From Azonexus fungiphilus (lineage in GTDB: Bacteria > Pseudomonadota > Gammaproteobacteria > Burkholderiales > Rhodocyclaceae), in assembly GCF_003634965.1 (NCBI RefSeq), contig NZ_RBXP01000011.1, positions 496,001 to 560,000 of the forward strand: 64,000 nt of DNA, read 5' to 3'. Under the pieces are notes generated by a model. That model did no database searches and had not been told where the DNA came from. It worked only from the letters and a program-made list of their open reading frames with translations. Shown in pieces: positions 39,501 through 47,500 of the stretch. The number at the start of each line of letters is the position of its first letter. Position 1 is the stretch's first letter. Both the position numbers and the translations under genes were made by a program.

Positions 39501-39799
39501 CTGATGACCAGCAGCGGCGTGCCGGTGTTGGCGTCGATCGTGCGTCCGCTGCCGGTCTGGCTGATCGTGCCGCCGTTGACGATGTTCACCGTGCCGGTGC
39601 CGACATTGATCGCGACCGTGCTGCCGGCAGTCGACAGCGTGCCGCCCGCCGCCACGTTGCCGCTTTCTCCCCCGACCACGGTCTGGCCGGTGTTGCTGGT
39701 TTCGCCGTCGGCAACGACGAAGCTGGCGGCGTAGGCCTGGGTCAGGAACAAGGTTTGGACGGCCAGTGCCAGTGGCAGGCGCCGGAAGGCTGGATGCAT
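36554..39799 (-). CDS. type Va autotransporter
   Basis: 1081 residues. A signal peptide (about 1-24, ending AYAAS) leads a Gly/Asn-rich beta-helical passenger (about 25-800) built of repeated N-x-G-x-I-x-G turns such as VVINHGAISGNYAGAGNVYD and ADTLSNYGRIEGRNGLAIDM. A beta-barrel translocator (about 815-1081) ends in the aromatic residue Phe (LSARAIWAF), as required for Bam-dependent insertion. The passenger should be surface-exposed or released; no protease triad was seen, so adhesion is likelier than proteolysis. It stands alone, with terminator hairpin at its 3' side. Confidence 0.92.
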   Translation of the reverse strand: MHPAFRRLPLALAVQTLFLTQAYAASFVVADGETSNTGQTVVGGESGNVAAGGTLSTAGSTVAINVGTGTVNIVNGGTISQTGSGRTIDANTGTPLLVISNQSGGLISASGNVVIRLNRAAGSYLIDNQGTIAQSGPSVGGERAIKADAAYSSTNNQIINGAAGNRSAVISSTGNDALRLGSNFTLTNYGAIFSTGAVNTSCPDYLGAACVNDYSAADGVAIENGRTNVLILNHGSITGPRHAIDGGDPVAAAADSDLVGIDRLVVTSTGPNGATFDKVVGVTTTSGIRIDNPVVINYAGATLTGNNGSGVGLDGHGVVINHGAISGNYAGAGNVYDHEGLGLTTSNGDGDGVDIDGVAYVENWGSIRGNGAGGLDSGGNANGADGIAAGGGTIVNHAGATIYGQSKGILIDDGANGTALAAGRGTATANPAAARIYNEGSIVGERRTAIGLVGNFDDLLVNYASGTITGGSESTRVDEAASTTAGAAVQMGGGADTLSNYGRIEGRNGLAIDMGDGDDVLKLFAGGSSGVVVGSVVGGAGSDTLETGGSQRFASGTLSGFERFIVRDGSTVFDYALGNVTALQVDAGASLQVNGGVSTSADIAIEGSFRAPVGEVLRNIAVGGNLALGAAASVEMRLGQGNSSDRFTVAGTTTLAASATIRPLPQAYVTHGAQYTLVQGGVSGLPSLAADAGSATVSYALSQSGGDLLLTATRTATLASLAAGDRRGLAGVLDQLGQSGSSSADPLLAALDSQSSGAALDQALAQVAPPSNGGGFRATQMASGMLFSAFDNRAAAARSGLASGDDGGRRFWLETLGAWGSQGARADSGGYRIAAGGVAAGIEADRSAHEVVGISAGYTRATTDGNGIARGDDLRVGSLHLGTYLIRRADDLTLDASLVAGYNDYASRRRVAFGGFAADLRGDYRGYGVNGRVEFGFPFAISPTWSGRWLLGARAGYVRTGSYTEKGDAAAALRVGDGSSRSLQSVLGVELRQQLSTDSQWQLRARYLHEFANAPQISASLNGGGSSFRIDSDKPERDALQVGAAYRKQVADGVSVALSYDGEFRQAYRIHQLSARAIWAF

Positions 39800-39973
39800 T
39801 GCGAGGACCCCTGGAGAAAAAATGTGGCGATTCTATGTACGGTGCATTGCAGCAACGTGACAACGGAATGACCGGCCTTCCTTGCATTTGCTTACATCCT
39901 GCAACCGGATCGCGGCAGATTCGCCGGCGCCGGCGGCGTAGACTTTCCCCATCACAAGAACAGGGAGAGAACG

Positions 39974-41287
39974 ATGAAACATCCGCGCTTGCTGCTCGGC
40001 CTGCTGCCGCTCGGCCTCTGGGCCGCCTTCGCGCTACCTGAGCTGCTCGCTGCCGACGGCGGCCCCTGGTCGTGGCGGCGCCACCTGATCCTGCTCTCGG
40101 GCATCGTCGCGCTGTGGTGGATGAGCGCCGGCATGCTGCTGGCCACCCGCGCGCCCTGGCTGGAAAACATCGGCGGCGGACTCGACCGGCTCTATCGGCT
40201 GCACAAGCAGGTCGGCATCGGCGCCGGCCTGCTCGTGCTGCTGCACTGGCAACTCGAATGGCTGCCCAAGACGCTGGCCAAGGCCGGCCTGATCGCCGGC
40301 CCGAACCGGCCGCGCGGCGCCCACCAGCCGGATTTCTGGATCGACCTGGCCAAGGATGTCGGCGAATGGGCCGGCTACCTGCTGATGGCGCTGGTCGTCG
40401 TCGCCCTGCTCCGGCGCATTCCCTATCGCGCCTTCCGCCTGGTGCACAAGGCTTTCGGCGCGATTTTCCTGGCCGGCGCCTTCCACGGCCTGCTGCTGAT
40501 GCCGGCCGAATTCTGGCAGACGCCGCTGGCGTGGACGACGCTCGCCGTCGCCGCCCTCGGCGTGGTCCCGGCGCTGCTCTCGCTGAGCGGCCGGATCGGC
40601 CGCCGGCGCCAGCATGCGGCAAGCTTGACGGGATTGCGCGCGCAGCCCGGCGGCATCCTCGAGCTGGACTGCCGGCCGGCAAGCTGGCCGGGGCACCGTG
40701 CCGGCCAGTTCCTGTTCGTCGATTTCGGGGTGGCCGGCGAAGGCGCCCATCCGTTCACCATCGCTTCCGACTGGCAGGCCGGCGACGGCACGCTGACGCT
40801 GGCGATCAAGGCGCTCGGCAAGTTCACGGCGAGCCTGCCGGAGCGCCTGCAGGTCGGCCAGGCGCTCCGGCTTGAAGGACCTTATGGCCATTTCGATTTT
40901 TCGCCGAAAACCCCGGTCGACCGTGCACCGGCACCGCAGATCTGGGTCGCCGGCGGCATCGGCATCACGCCCTTCCTCGCCCGCCTGCAGGCGCTGGCCG
41001 GGCGCGGCGAGCGCGCCGACGTCGACCTGTTCTACTCAAGCACCGGCGACGGCAGCTTCCCGGAGACGCTGGCCGCGCTCTGCGCCCGCACCGGCGTCCG
41101 CCTGCACCGTCGCCTGAGCGAGCGCGACGGCCCGTTCGCCGACGACGAGATCGCCGCCCGCCAGCGCCCCGGCTGCAGCGTCTGGTTCTGCGGCCCGCGC
41201 GGCTGGGGCGAGGCGCTGGCCCGGCGTTTCCGCCGCGCCGGCCTGGCTGCCGCCGACTTCCACCAGGAAGCCTTCGAGTTCCGCTGA
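39974..41287 (+). CDS. ferric-reductase-like transmembrane flavohaem oxidoreductase
   Basis: 437 residues. Six hydrophobic helices (about 1-215) carry haem-ligand candidate histidines in RLYRLHKQVGIGAGLLVLLH and LVHKAFGAIFLAGAFHGLLL. The cytoplasmic half has an FAD-binding barrel (HPFTIASDW) and a nucleotide domain with WVAGGIGITPFLARLQAL and SVWFCGPRGWGEAL. The layout is that of ferric reductase/NOX-type proteins that pass electrons from NAD(P)H through FAD and haem across the membrane. The natural acceptor is unknown. It converges on the Old Yellow Enzyme gene, the stops being adjacent. Confidence 0.88.
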   Translation: MKHPRLLLGLLPLGLWAAFALPELLAADGGPWSWRRHLILLSGIVALWWMSAGMLLATRAPWLENIGGGLDRLYRLHKQVGIGAGLLVLLHWQLEWLPKTLAKAGLIAGPNRPRGAHQPDFWIDLAKDVGEWAGYLLMALVVVALLRRIPYRAFRLVHKAFGAIFLAGAFHGLLLMPAEFWQTPLAWTTLAVAALGVVPALLSLSGRIGRRRQHAASLTGLRAQPGGILELDCRPASWPGHRAGQFLFVDFGVAGEGAHPFTIASDWQAGDGTLTLAIKALGKFTASLPERLQVGQALRLEGPYGHFDFSPKTPVDRAPAPQIWVAGGIGITPFLARLQALAGRGERADVDLFYSSTGDGSFPETLAALCARTGVRLHRRLSERDGPFADDEIAARQRPGCSVWFCGPRGWGEALARRFRRAGLAAADFHQEAFEFR

Positions 41288-41288
41288 C

Positions 41289-42371
41289 TCAGTCGCGGCG
41301 CGGCGTTCCCGGCGGCAGCGCGCGCAGGTACTGGGCCGGCCAGGCGGCGGCGACACCCAGCGCCTGCGCCGCCTGCAGCGGCCAGTAGGGATTGCGCAGG
41401 ATCTCGCGGCCGACCAGCACCAGGTCGGCCTCGCCGCCGGCGACCAGCGCCTCGGCCTGGGCGGCTTCGGTGATCAGCCCGACCGCCGCCACCGGCAGGC
41501 CGGTCTCGCGCCGGATGCGCGCCGCGAACGGCACCTGGAAGCCGGGCGCGGCGGGAATCTTCGCCGCCGGATCGAGGCCGCCGGTGGACACATCGACGAG
41601 ATCGACACCGTCGTCCCTGAGCAGCCGGCAGAGCGCCACCGTCTGCTCGGCATCCCAGCCGCCGTCGAGCCAGTCGGTCGCCGACAGGCGGATCAGCAGC
41701 GGCAGTTCGGACGGCCAGACGGCGCGCACCGCGGCGACCACCTCGCGGGTCAGGCGCACGCGGTTGGCGAAGCTGCCGCCGTAGTCGTCGTCGCGCCGGT
41801 TGCTCAGCGGCGACAGGAACTGGTGCAGCAGGTAGCCGTGCGCGGCGTGGATCTCGACCGCCTGGAAACCGGCGCGGCGGGCCCGCTCGGCGGCCGCGAC
41901 GAAGGCGGCAACGACGCCGGCGATGGCCGCGGCGTCGAGTTCCTGCGGCGTGTCGTAGCCGGTGAAGGCGAGCGCCGACGGCGCCACCGCCGTCCACCCG
42001 CCCTCGGCCGCCGTCAGCGTGCGCTGGGCTTCCCAGCCGCGGCCGACGCTGGCCTTGCGACCGGCGTGCGCCAGCTGGATTGCCGGCACCGCACCCTGGT
42101 CGGCGATGGCGGCGGCGATGCGCGCCAGCGGCGCCACCTGGGCCTCGTCCCAGAGGCCCAGGTCGCCCGGGCTGATGCGCCCCTCGGGCAGCACCGCGCT
42201 GGCTTCGACGATGACCAGGCCGGCGCCGCCGACGGCGCGGCTGGCGTAGTGCTGCAGGTGCCAGTCGCCGGCGCGGCCGTCGGTGGCGGAATACTGGCAC
42301 ATCGGCGGGATGCCGATGCGGTTGGGCAAAGTCAGGCTGCGCAAGGAAAACGGGGTGAATAACGCGGACAT
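41289..42371 (-). CDS. NADH:flavin oxidoreductase, YqjM/XenA-type Old Yellow Enzyme
   Basis: 360 residues from the ATG at 42371 (MSALFTPFSLRSLTLPNRIG). The CxY motif of the YqjM class is present in PPMCQYSATDG, with the substrate-binding pair in VEIHAAHGYLLHQFLSPLSN and RRDDDYGGSFANRV, and the phosphate site in LVLVGREILRNPY. These FMN enzymes reduce activated C=C bonds of enones and some nitro compounds. It is downstream of a quinone-oxidoreductase-like gene on the same strand, 60 bases apart, with a divergent LysR regulator beyond. Confidence 0.93.
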   Translation of the reverse strand: MSALFTPFSLRSLTLPNRIGIPPMCQYSATDGRAGDWHLQHYASRAVGGAGLVIVEASAVLPEGRISPGDLGLWDEAQVAPLARIAAAIADQGAVPAIQLAHAGRKASVGRGWEAQRTLTAAEGGWTAVAPSALAFTGYDTPQELDAAAIAGVVAAFVAAAERARRAGFQAVEIHAAHGYLLHQFLSPLSNRRDDDYGGSFANRVRLTREVVAAVRAVWPSELPLLIRLSATDWLDGGWDAEQTVALCRLLRDDGVDLVDVSTGGLDPAAKIPAAPGFQVPFAARIRRETGLPVAAVGLITEAAQAEALVAGGEADLVLVGREILRNPYWPLQAAQALGVAAAWPAQYLRALPPGTPRRD

Positions 42372-42407
42372 CGAAAGTCTCCGGTCTACATTCAAAAATG
42401 GGCAAAT

Positions 42408-42425
42408 ATCACGGTCGACCGTGAT
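42408..42425. promoter_or_regulatory. 18-bp perfect palindrome between the two oxidoreductase genes
   Basis: ATCACGGTCGACCGTGAT reads the same on both strands. It lies between the stop of the quinone-oxidoreductase-like gene and the start of the Old Yellow Enzyme gene, 37 bases before the latter. It could be a repressor operator or a short terminator stem; ATTTG follows on the minus strand. Confidence 0.4.
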
Positions 42426-42431
42426 TGTCGG

Positions 42432-43436
42432 TCAAAAACCGGCGAGCACCAGCTTGCCGCGCGCCTTGCCGCTCTCGATCAGGGCGTGCGCCCGGCGCAG
42501 GTTGGCGGCGTCGATGCGGCCGAGGTTGGCGGCCAGCGTCGTGCGCACCCGCCCGTCATCGACCAGCCGCGCCAGCTCGGCGAGCAGTTCGCCCTGGCGG
42601 GCGAGGTCGGCAGTGGCGAACAGCGGCCGGGTGAACATGAACTCCCAGTGCACCGAAACGCTCTTGCGCTTGAGCGGGACGATGTCGAGGCTGGCCGGAT
42701 CGTCGATCAGCGCGAACTTGCCCTGCGGCGCGATCAGCTCGACCACCTCGGCGAAGTGCTGCTCGCTCTGGTTGAGGCTGACCACGTAATCGGCCTCGGC
42801 GTAGCCGGCGGCGCGCAGGCCGGCGGCGAGCGGGGCGCCATGATCGACCACCGCATGCGCGCCAAGATCGAGCAGCCAGTCGCGGGTTTCCGCCCGCGAC
42901 GCGGTGCCGACCACGGTCAACCCGGTCAGCTGGCGCGCCAGCTGGACGAGGATCGAGCCGACGCCGCCGGCGGCGCCGATGACCAGCAGCGTGCCGGTCG
43001 AAGCGGCGTGCAGGCCGAGCCGGTCGAAGAGGATTTCCCAGGCGGTGATCGCCGTCAGCGGCAAGGCCGCCGCCTGCGCGAAGTCCACGGTCGACGGCAT
43101 TTTTGCGGCAATTCTCGCGTCGACCGCATGCAGTTCGCTGTTGCCGCCCGGCCGGGCGATCGAACCGGCGTACCAGACGCGGTCGCCGGGCGCAAAACCG
43201 CGCACCGCCGCGCCGACGCCGACGACCTCGCCGGCAACGTCCCAGCCGAGCACCTTCCACTCGCCGGCTGCCGGCGTCACGCCGCGGCGCACCTTGGTAT
43301 CGACCGGATTGACCGAAATCGCGCGCACCGCGACCAGCAGGTCGTGCTCGCCGGCCACCGGCGCCGGCAGTTCGACATCGACCAGCGCATTCGCCGCATC
43401 GATCGGCAGGGATTGTTGATAGGCAACAGCTTTCAT
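42432..43436 (-). CDS. zinc-binding-type alcohol dehydrogenase family / quinone oxidoreductase (MDR)
   Basis: 334 residues. The MDR fold is clear: N-terminal GroES-like domain with VRAISVNPVDTKVRRG and VLGWDVAGEVVGVGAAV, then a Rossmann domain with LLVIGAAGGVGSILVQLARQ and HAVVDHGAPL. No structural zinc cysteine cluster is visible, so it belongs with zinc-free NADPH:quinone oxidoreductase-like members. It may reduce quinones or enones, in keeping with the Old Yellow Enzyme downstream. Divergent from the LysR gene by 96 bases. Confidence 0.9.
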   Translation of the reverse strand: MKAVAYQQSLPIDAANALVDVELPAPVAGEHDLLVAVRAISVNPVDTKVRRGVTPAAGEWKVLGWDVAGEVVGVGAAVRGFAPGDRVWYAGSIARPGGNSELHAVDARIAAKMPSTVDFAQAAALPLTAITAWEILFDRLGLHAASTGTLLVIGAAGGVGSILVQLARQLTGLTVVGTASRAETRDWLLDLGAHAVVDHGAPLAAGLRAAGYAEADYVVSLNQSEQHFAEVVELIAPQGKFALIDDPASLDIVPLKRKSVSVHWEFMFTRPLFATADLARQGELLAELARLVDDGRVRTTLAANLGRIDAANLRRAHALIESGKARGKLVLAGF

Positions 43437-43476
43437 CTCGGGCTCCGCAAGGGTTGGAATGGACGGCGCCAGTATC

Positions 43477-43500
43477 GTTTACGCCATTATCGAAATAAAC
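43477..43500. promoter_or_regulatory. candidate LysR-type operator
   Basis: Inverted arms GTTTA (43477-43481) and TAAAC (43496-43500) are separated by 14 bases in the 96-base gap between the divergent oxidoreductase and LysR genes. The TTTA-rich dyad fits the loose T-N11-A class of LysR sites. Confidence 0.4.
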
Positions 43501-43532
43501 TAGGCGACAAACGAAACACTTTCAAAAATTCA

Positions 43533-44450
43533 ATGAAAATCCGCAACCTGCACGACCTCGAACTCTTCGTCCGCGCCGCCGAACTCGGCAGCCTCTCCGC
43601 CGCCGCGCGCCAGCTCGATCTCTCGCCGGCCCTGGCCAGCGCCGGGCTGAAGCGGCTCGAAGGCGAACTCGGCGTGCCGCTGATGCTGCGCTCGACGCGC
43701 AGCCTGCGCCTCACCGGCGAAGGCGAACGCCTGCTCCCCGCCGCCCGCCTGGCGCTCGACGGCCTGCGCGACGCCACCGAGGAAATCGCCACCGGCCGCC
43801 AGGTCGTCCGCGACCACCTGCAGATCTCGCTGCCCTCCGACCTCGGCCGCAACCACATCCTCGGCTGGCTCGACGAATTCCAGGCGCGCTGGCCCGAGGT
43901 CAGCTTCCGCCTGCAGTTCAGCGACCGCCTGGCCGACGTCTACCGGCAACCGGTCGACCTCGCCATCCGCTACGGCAGCCCGCCCGACTCCGGCCTCGTC
44001 GCGCTGCCGCTGTACGCCGCCAACCGCCGCATCCTCTGCGCCGCCCCCACCTACCTCGCCGCCCACGGCGCCCCGGCCAGCCCGGCCGACCTCGCCGGCC
44101 ACAACTGCCTGCGCTTCCGCCTCGGCGACGAACTCCACGACCAGTGGCGCTTCACCCGCGGCGCCGACGAACTGCGCATCGACGTCGCCGGCAACCGCGC
44201 CTGCGACGACGGCGACGCCGTCCGCCGCTGGGCCATCGCCGGCCGCGGCATCGCCTACAAATCCGGCCTCGACATCGCCGCCGACCTCGCCGCCGGCCGC
44301 CTCGTCCGCCTCTGCCCCGACTGGCAAGGCGAGCCCGTCCCCCTCGCCCTGCTCTGCGCCGACCGCCGCCAGCTATCGCCCACGGTGGTACTGCTCAGGG
44401 ACCACCTGCGGGAAAGGTGCGAGGCGCTGGCGGGGCATTCCAGCGACTAA
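43533..44450 (+). CDS. LysR-family transcriptional regulator
   Basis: 305 residues. The N-terminal winged helix-turn-helix (about 5-64) reads LELFVRAAELGSLSAAARQL and LKRLEGELGVPLMLRSTRSL. The periplasmic-binding-like effector domain follows (LQISLPSDLGRNHILGWLDE, VDLAIRYGSPPDSGLVALPL). It resembles the AaeR/DmlR-like subgroup. It is divergent from the quinone-oxidoreductase-like gene and the Old Yellow Enzyme, which it probably controls. The poor Shine-Dalgarno leaves the start at 43533 moderately sure; the downstream side abuts the CRISPR array. Confidence 0.92.
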   Translation: MKIRNLHDLELFVRAAELGSLSAAARQLDLSPALASAGLKRLEGELGVPLMLRSTRSLRLTGEGERLLPAARLALDGLRDATEEIATGRQVVRDHLQISLPSDLGRNHILGWLDEFQARWPEVSFRLQFSDRLADVYRQPVDLAIRYGSPPDSGLVALPLYAANRRILCAAPTYLAAHGAPASPADLAGHNCLRFRLGDELHDQWRFTRGADELRIDVAGNRACDDGDAVRRWAIAGRGIAYKSGLDIAADLAAGRLVRLCPDWQGEPVPLALLCADRRQLSPTVVLLRDHLRERCEALAGHSSD

Positions 44451-44590
44451 GCCACCAGCCACTGCTGCTACGCCAAAAATTAAATTTCTCCCCTCCAAGT
44501 CGCTGACAAACTATCAATAGTCGAGCTCACAGAATTAGTCGGCGCCCCCTGAATCTGTTCACCTGTGGTGAAGAGCCATTTCAACGTACT

Positions 44591-47500
44591 TTTCTGAGCT
44601 GCCTATCCGGCAGTGACGGTGGCCATCATCGCCGGCTACGATGTGATCGATTTCTGAGCTGCCTATCCGGCAGTGACGACCGGTAACGCCGGTGCCCGAG
44701 CTGCTGGTGCTTTCTGAGCTGCCTATCCGGCAGTGACGAAAATCCGTGGATCGCTCCTTTTGCCTTCTCCTTTCTGAGCTGCCTATCCGGCAGTGACGTG
44801 GTCAAACCCCCTTCTTGGCGGCAGCAGCCTTTTCTGAGCTGCCTATCCGGCAGTGACGCTGCCGCTCGACAACGACGACCGCCGCCACCTTTTCTGAGCT
44901 GCCTATCCGGCAGTGACGGTGGTAACGGCCGTGGCGCCGCTTGCGTAGAATTTCTGAGCTGCCTATCCGGCAGTGACGCGACATCGACCCCGGCAACGCT
45001 AACCGTTCCGTTTCTGAGCTGCCTATCCGGCAGTGACGACCGAGAGCGATGAAACCTGCTCGGCGTCGCGTTTCTGAGCTGCCTATCCGGCAGTGACGGC
45101 CTCGAGGAACTCGCGAACGATGTCCGACCATTTCTGAGCTGCCTATCCGGCAGTGACGAAAACAGACATTCCACCGGGGGAATTCCCCTCTTTCTGAGCT
45201 GCCTATCCGGCAGTGACGAATGGCCTGCCGCAGCAGATCGGGCATCTGCATTTCTGAGCTGCCTATCCGGCAGTGACGCCTCGAGCTGGACGGCCTCAAC
45301 GACAGCGACTTTTCTGAGCTGCCTATCCGGCAGTGACGTTGGAATTTCGGCCGCCGGCGTTCCGATCTATTTTCTGAGCTGCCTATCCGGCAGTGACGAT
45401 CTTCTTCGCCTGGTTACTGAGCGTTTCCCTTTTCTGAGCTGCCTATCCGGCAGTGACGAGAGAACCGCGCCAAATCCTTGGCTCTATAGGCTTTCTGAGC
45501 TGCCTATCCGGCAGTGACGTCGACGATGCGCGACAGCCCCCAGGGCAACGATTTCTGAGCTGCCTATCCGGCAGTGACGAGCACGATGCGCTGCTCGACC
45601 GGTCCGGCATCTTTCTGAGCTGCCTATCCGGCAGTGACGAGTTGCTGATCGCCTGCAGCGCCACCCCGGGCTTTCTGAGCTGCCTATCCGGCAGTGACGG
45701 TACTCCCCCTCGTCGAGCGATTCGAACGACATTTCTGAGCTGCCTATCCGGCAGTGACGCAGGCCGGCGCGGATCGCGGCGAGGGTGCGCTTTTCTGAGC
45801 TGCCTATCCGGCAGTGACGCGAAGCGTTGGCCCATCAAGCATGGAACTGCTTTTCTGAGCTGCCTATCCGGCAGTGACGACGTTCATCATCACCGGCACC
45901 CGGTTCGGCAATTTCTGAGCTGCCTATCCGGCAGTGACGGAAACCGGTCCCGGTTTCGGTCGGCGGGTGCCTTTCTGAGCTGCCTATCCGGCAGTGACGG
46001 TGACCGTGCTCTTTTTCCTGATCCTGCTGCTTTTCTGAGCTGCCTATCCGGCAGTGACGGATGTCGGCGGGTTCGCCGCTTTCGAGATCCATTTCTGAGC
46101 TGCCTATCCGGCAGTGACGTACTGCACGCACCCCGGAAACCCGGTTAATCATTTCTGAGCTGCCTATCCGGCAGTGACGTCGGTCTCCGGGAACCGGATC
46201 TCGAAGTCGCGTTTCTGAGCTGCCTATCCGGCAGTGACGGCCGGCCGGAACATCTGATGATCGTTCGTGCTTTTCTGAGCTGCCTATCCGGCAGTGACGG
46301 CGAACTGACGGACTGCGCGATAGAAGAGATTTTTCTGAGCTGCCTATCCGGCAGTGACGGTCGTTTGGCTGATCGTTCTTGCGATGATCTTTTTCTGAGC
46401 TGCCTATCCGGCAGTGACGTCGCCGTAGAACTTGCGCACGCCAGCCACCCATTTCTGAGCTGCCTATCCGGCAGTGACGGGCCAGCTGTTCGTCAAGCTG
46501 TTGCTTGGTCATTTCTGAGCTGCCTATCCGGCAGTGACGCTTCCTGCAGCGCCTGAGCGATATGGAACGTTTTTCTGAGCTGCCTATCCGGCAGTGACGA
46601 ACTCGGCCAGCCAGCCGTAGTTCTCGACCTTTTTCTGAGCTGCCTATCCGGCAGTGACGGCGTTGGCCTGAGCGTCCTGCAGCGCCTTGTTTTTCTGAGC
46701 TGCCTATCCGGCAGTGACGGGCAACGAGATGCGATCCGCCTTCTTCGGTCATTTCTGAGCTGCCTATCCGGCAGTGACGTTTGCGGCCATGTGCGTCACG
46801 CTTGCGCGGCATTTCTGAGCTGCCTATCCGGCAGTGACGCGAGAAGCGCATCAAGGAAGGGGAGTCGTTTTTTTCTGAGCTGCCTATCCGGCAGTGACGG
46901 TGGGCGCAATGGCGCGAAGTCTGGTATTCGCTTTCTGAGCTGCCTATCCGGCAGTGACGGATGCAGCGGATCATCGACCAGGCGCCAGCCTTTTCTGAGC
47001 TGCCTATCCGGCAGTGACGCTTGTGGCAACAGGGTTGTTCCGGGTGTTCCGTTTCTGAGCTGCCTATCCGGCAGTGACGACGTCGTCGCCGCAGTAGTGG
47101 CAGGCGCCAATTTTCTGAGCTGCCTATCCGGCAGTGACGGGGCCGATGAGGCTGAGGAAGAACTTGAATTCTTTCTGAGCTGCCTATCCGGCAGTGACGA
47201 TGATGGTCCGCCAGGCTACCGGGCTCTCAAATTTCTGAGCTGCCTATCCGGCAGTGACGGCCGCGTTGACCACATACCGCATGATCCCCTTTTTCTGAGC
47301 TGCCTATCCGGCAGTGACGCAGCGTTTTTTGCTTGTAGCCGCGAGCCCGGCTTTCTGAGCTGCCTATCCGGCAGTGACGGGCGAGCTCGTCATCAGCGGC
47401 GTGACCATCGATTTCTGAGCTGCCTATCCGGCAGTGACGACGGACCCACTGCGCCTGCTGCTCGTCGATCTTTTCTGAGCTGCCTATCCGGCAGTGACGA

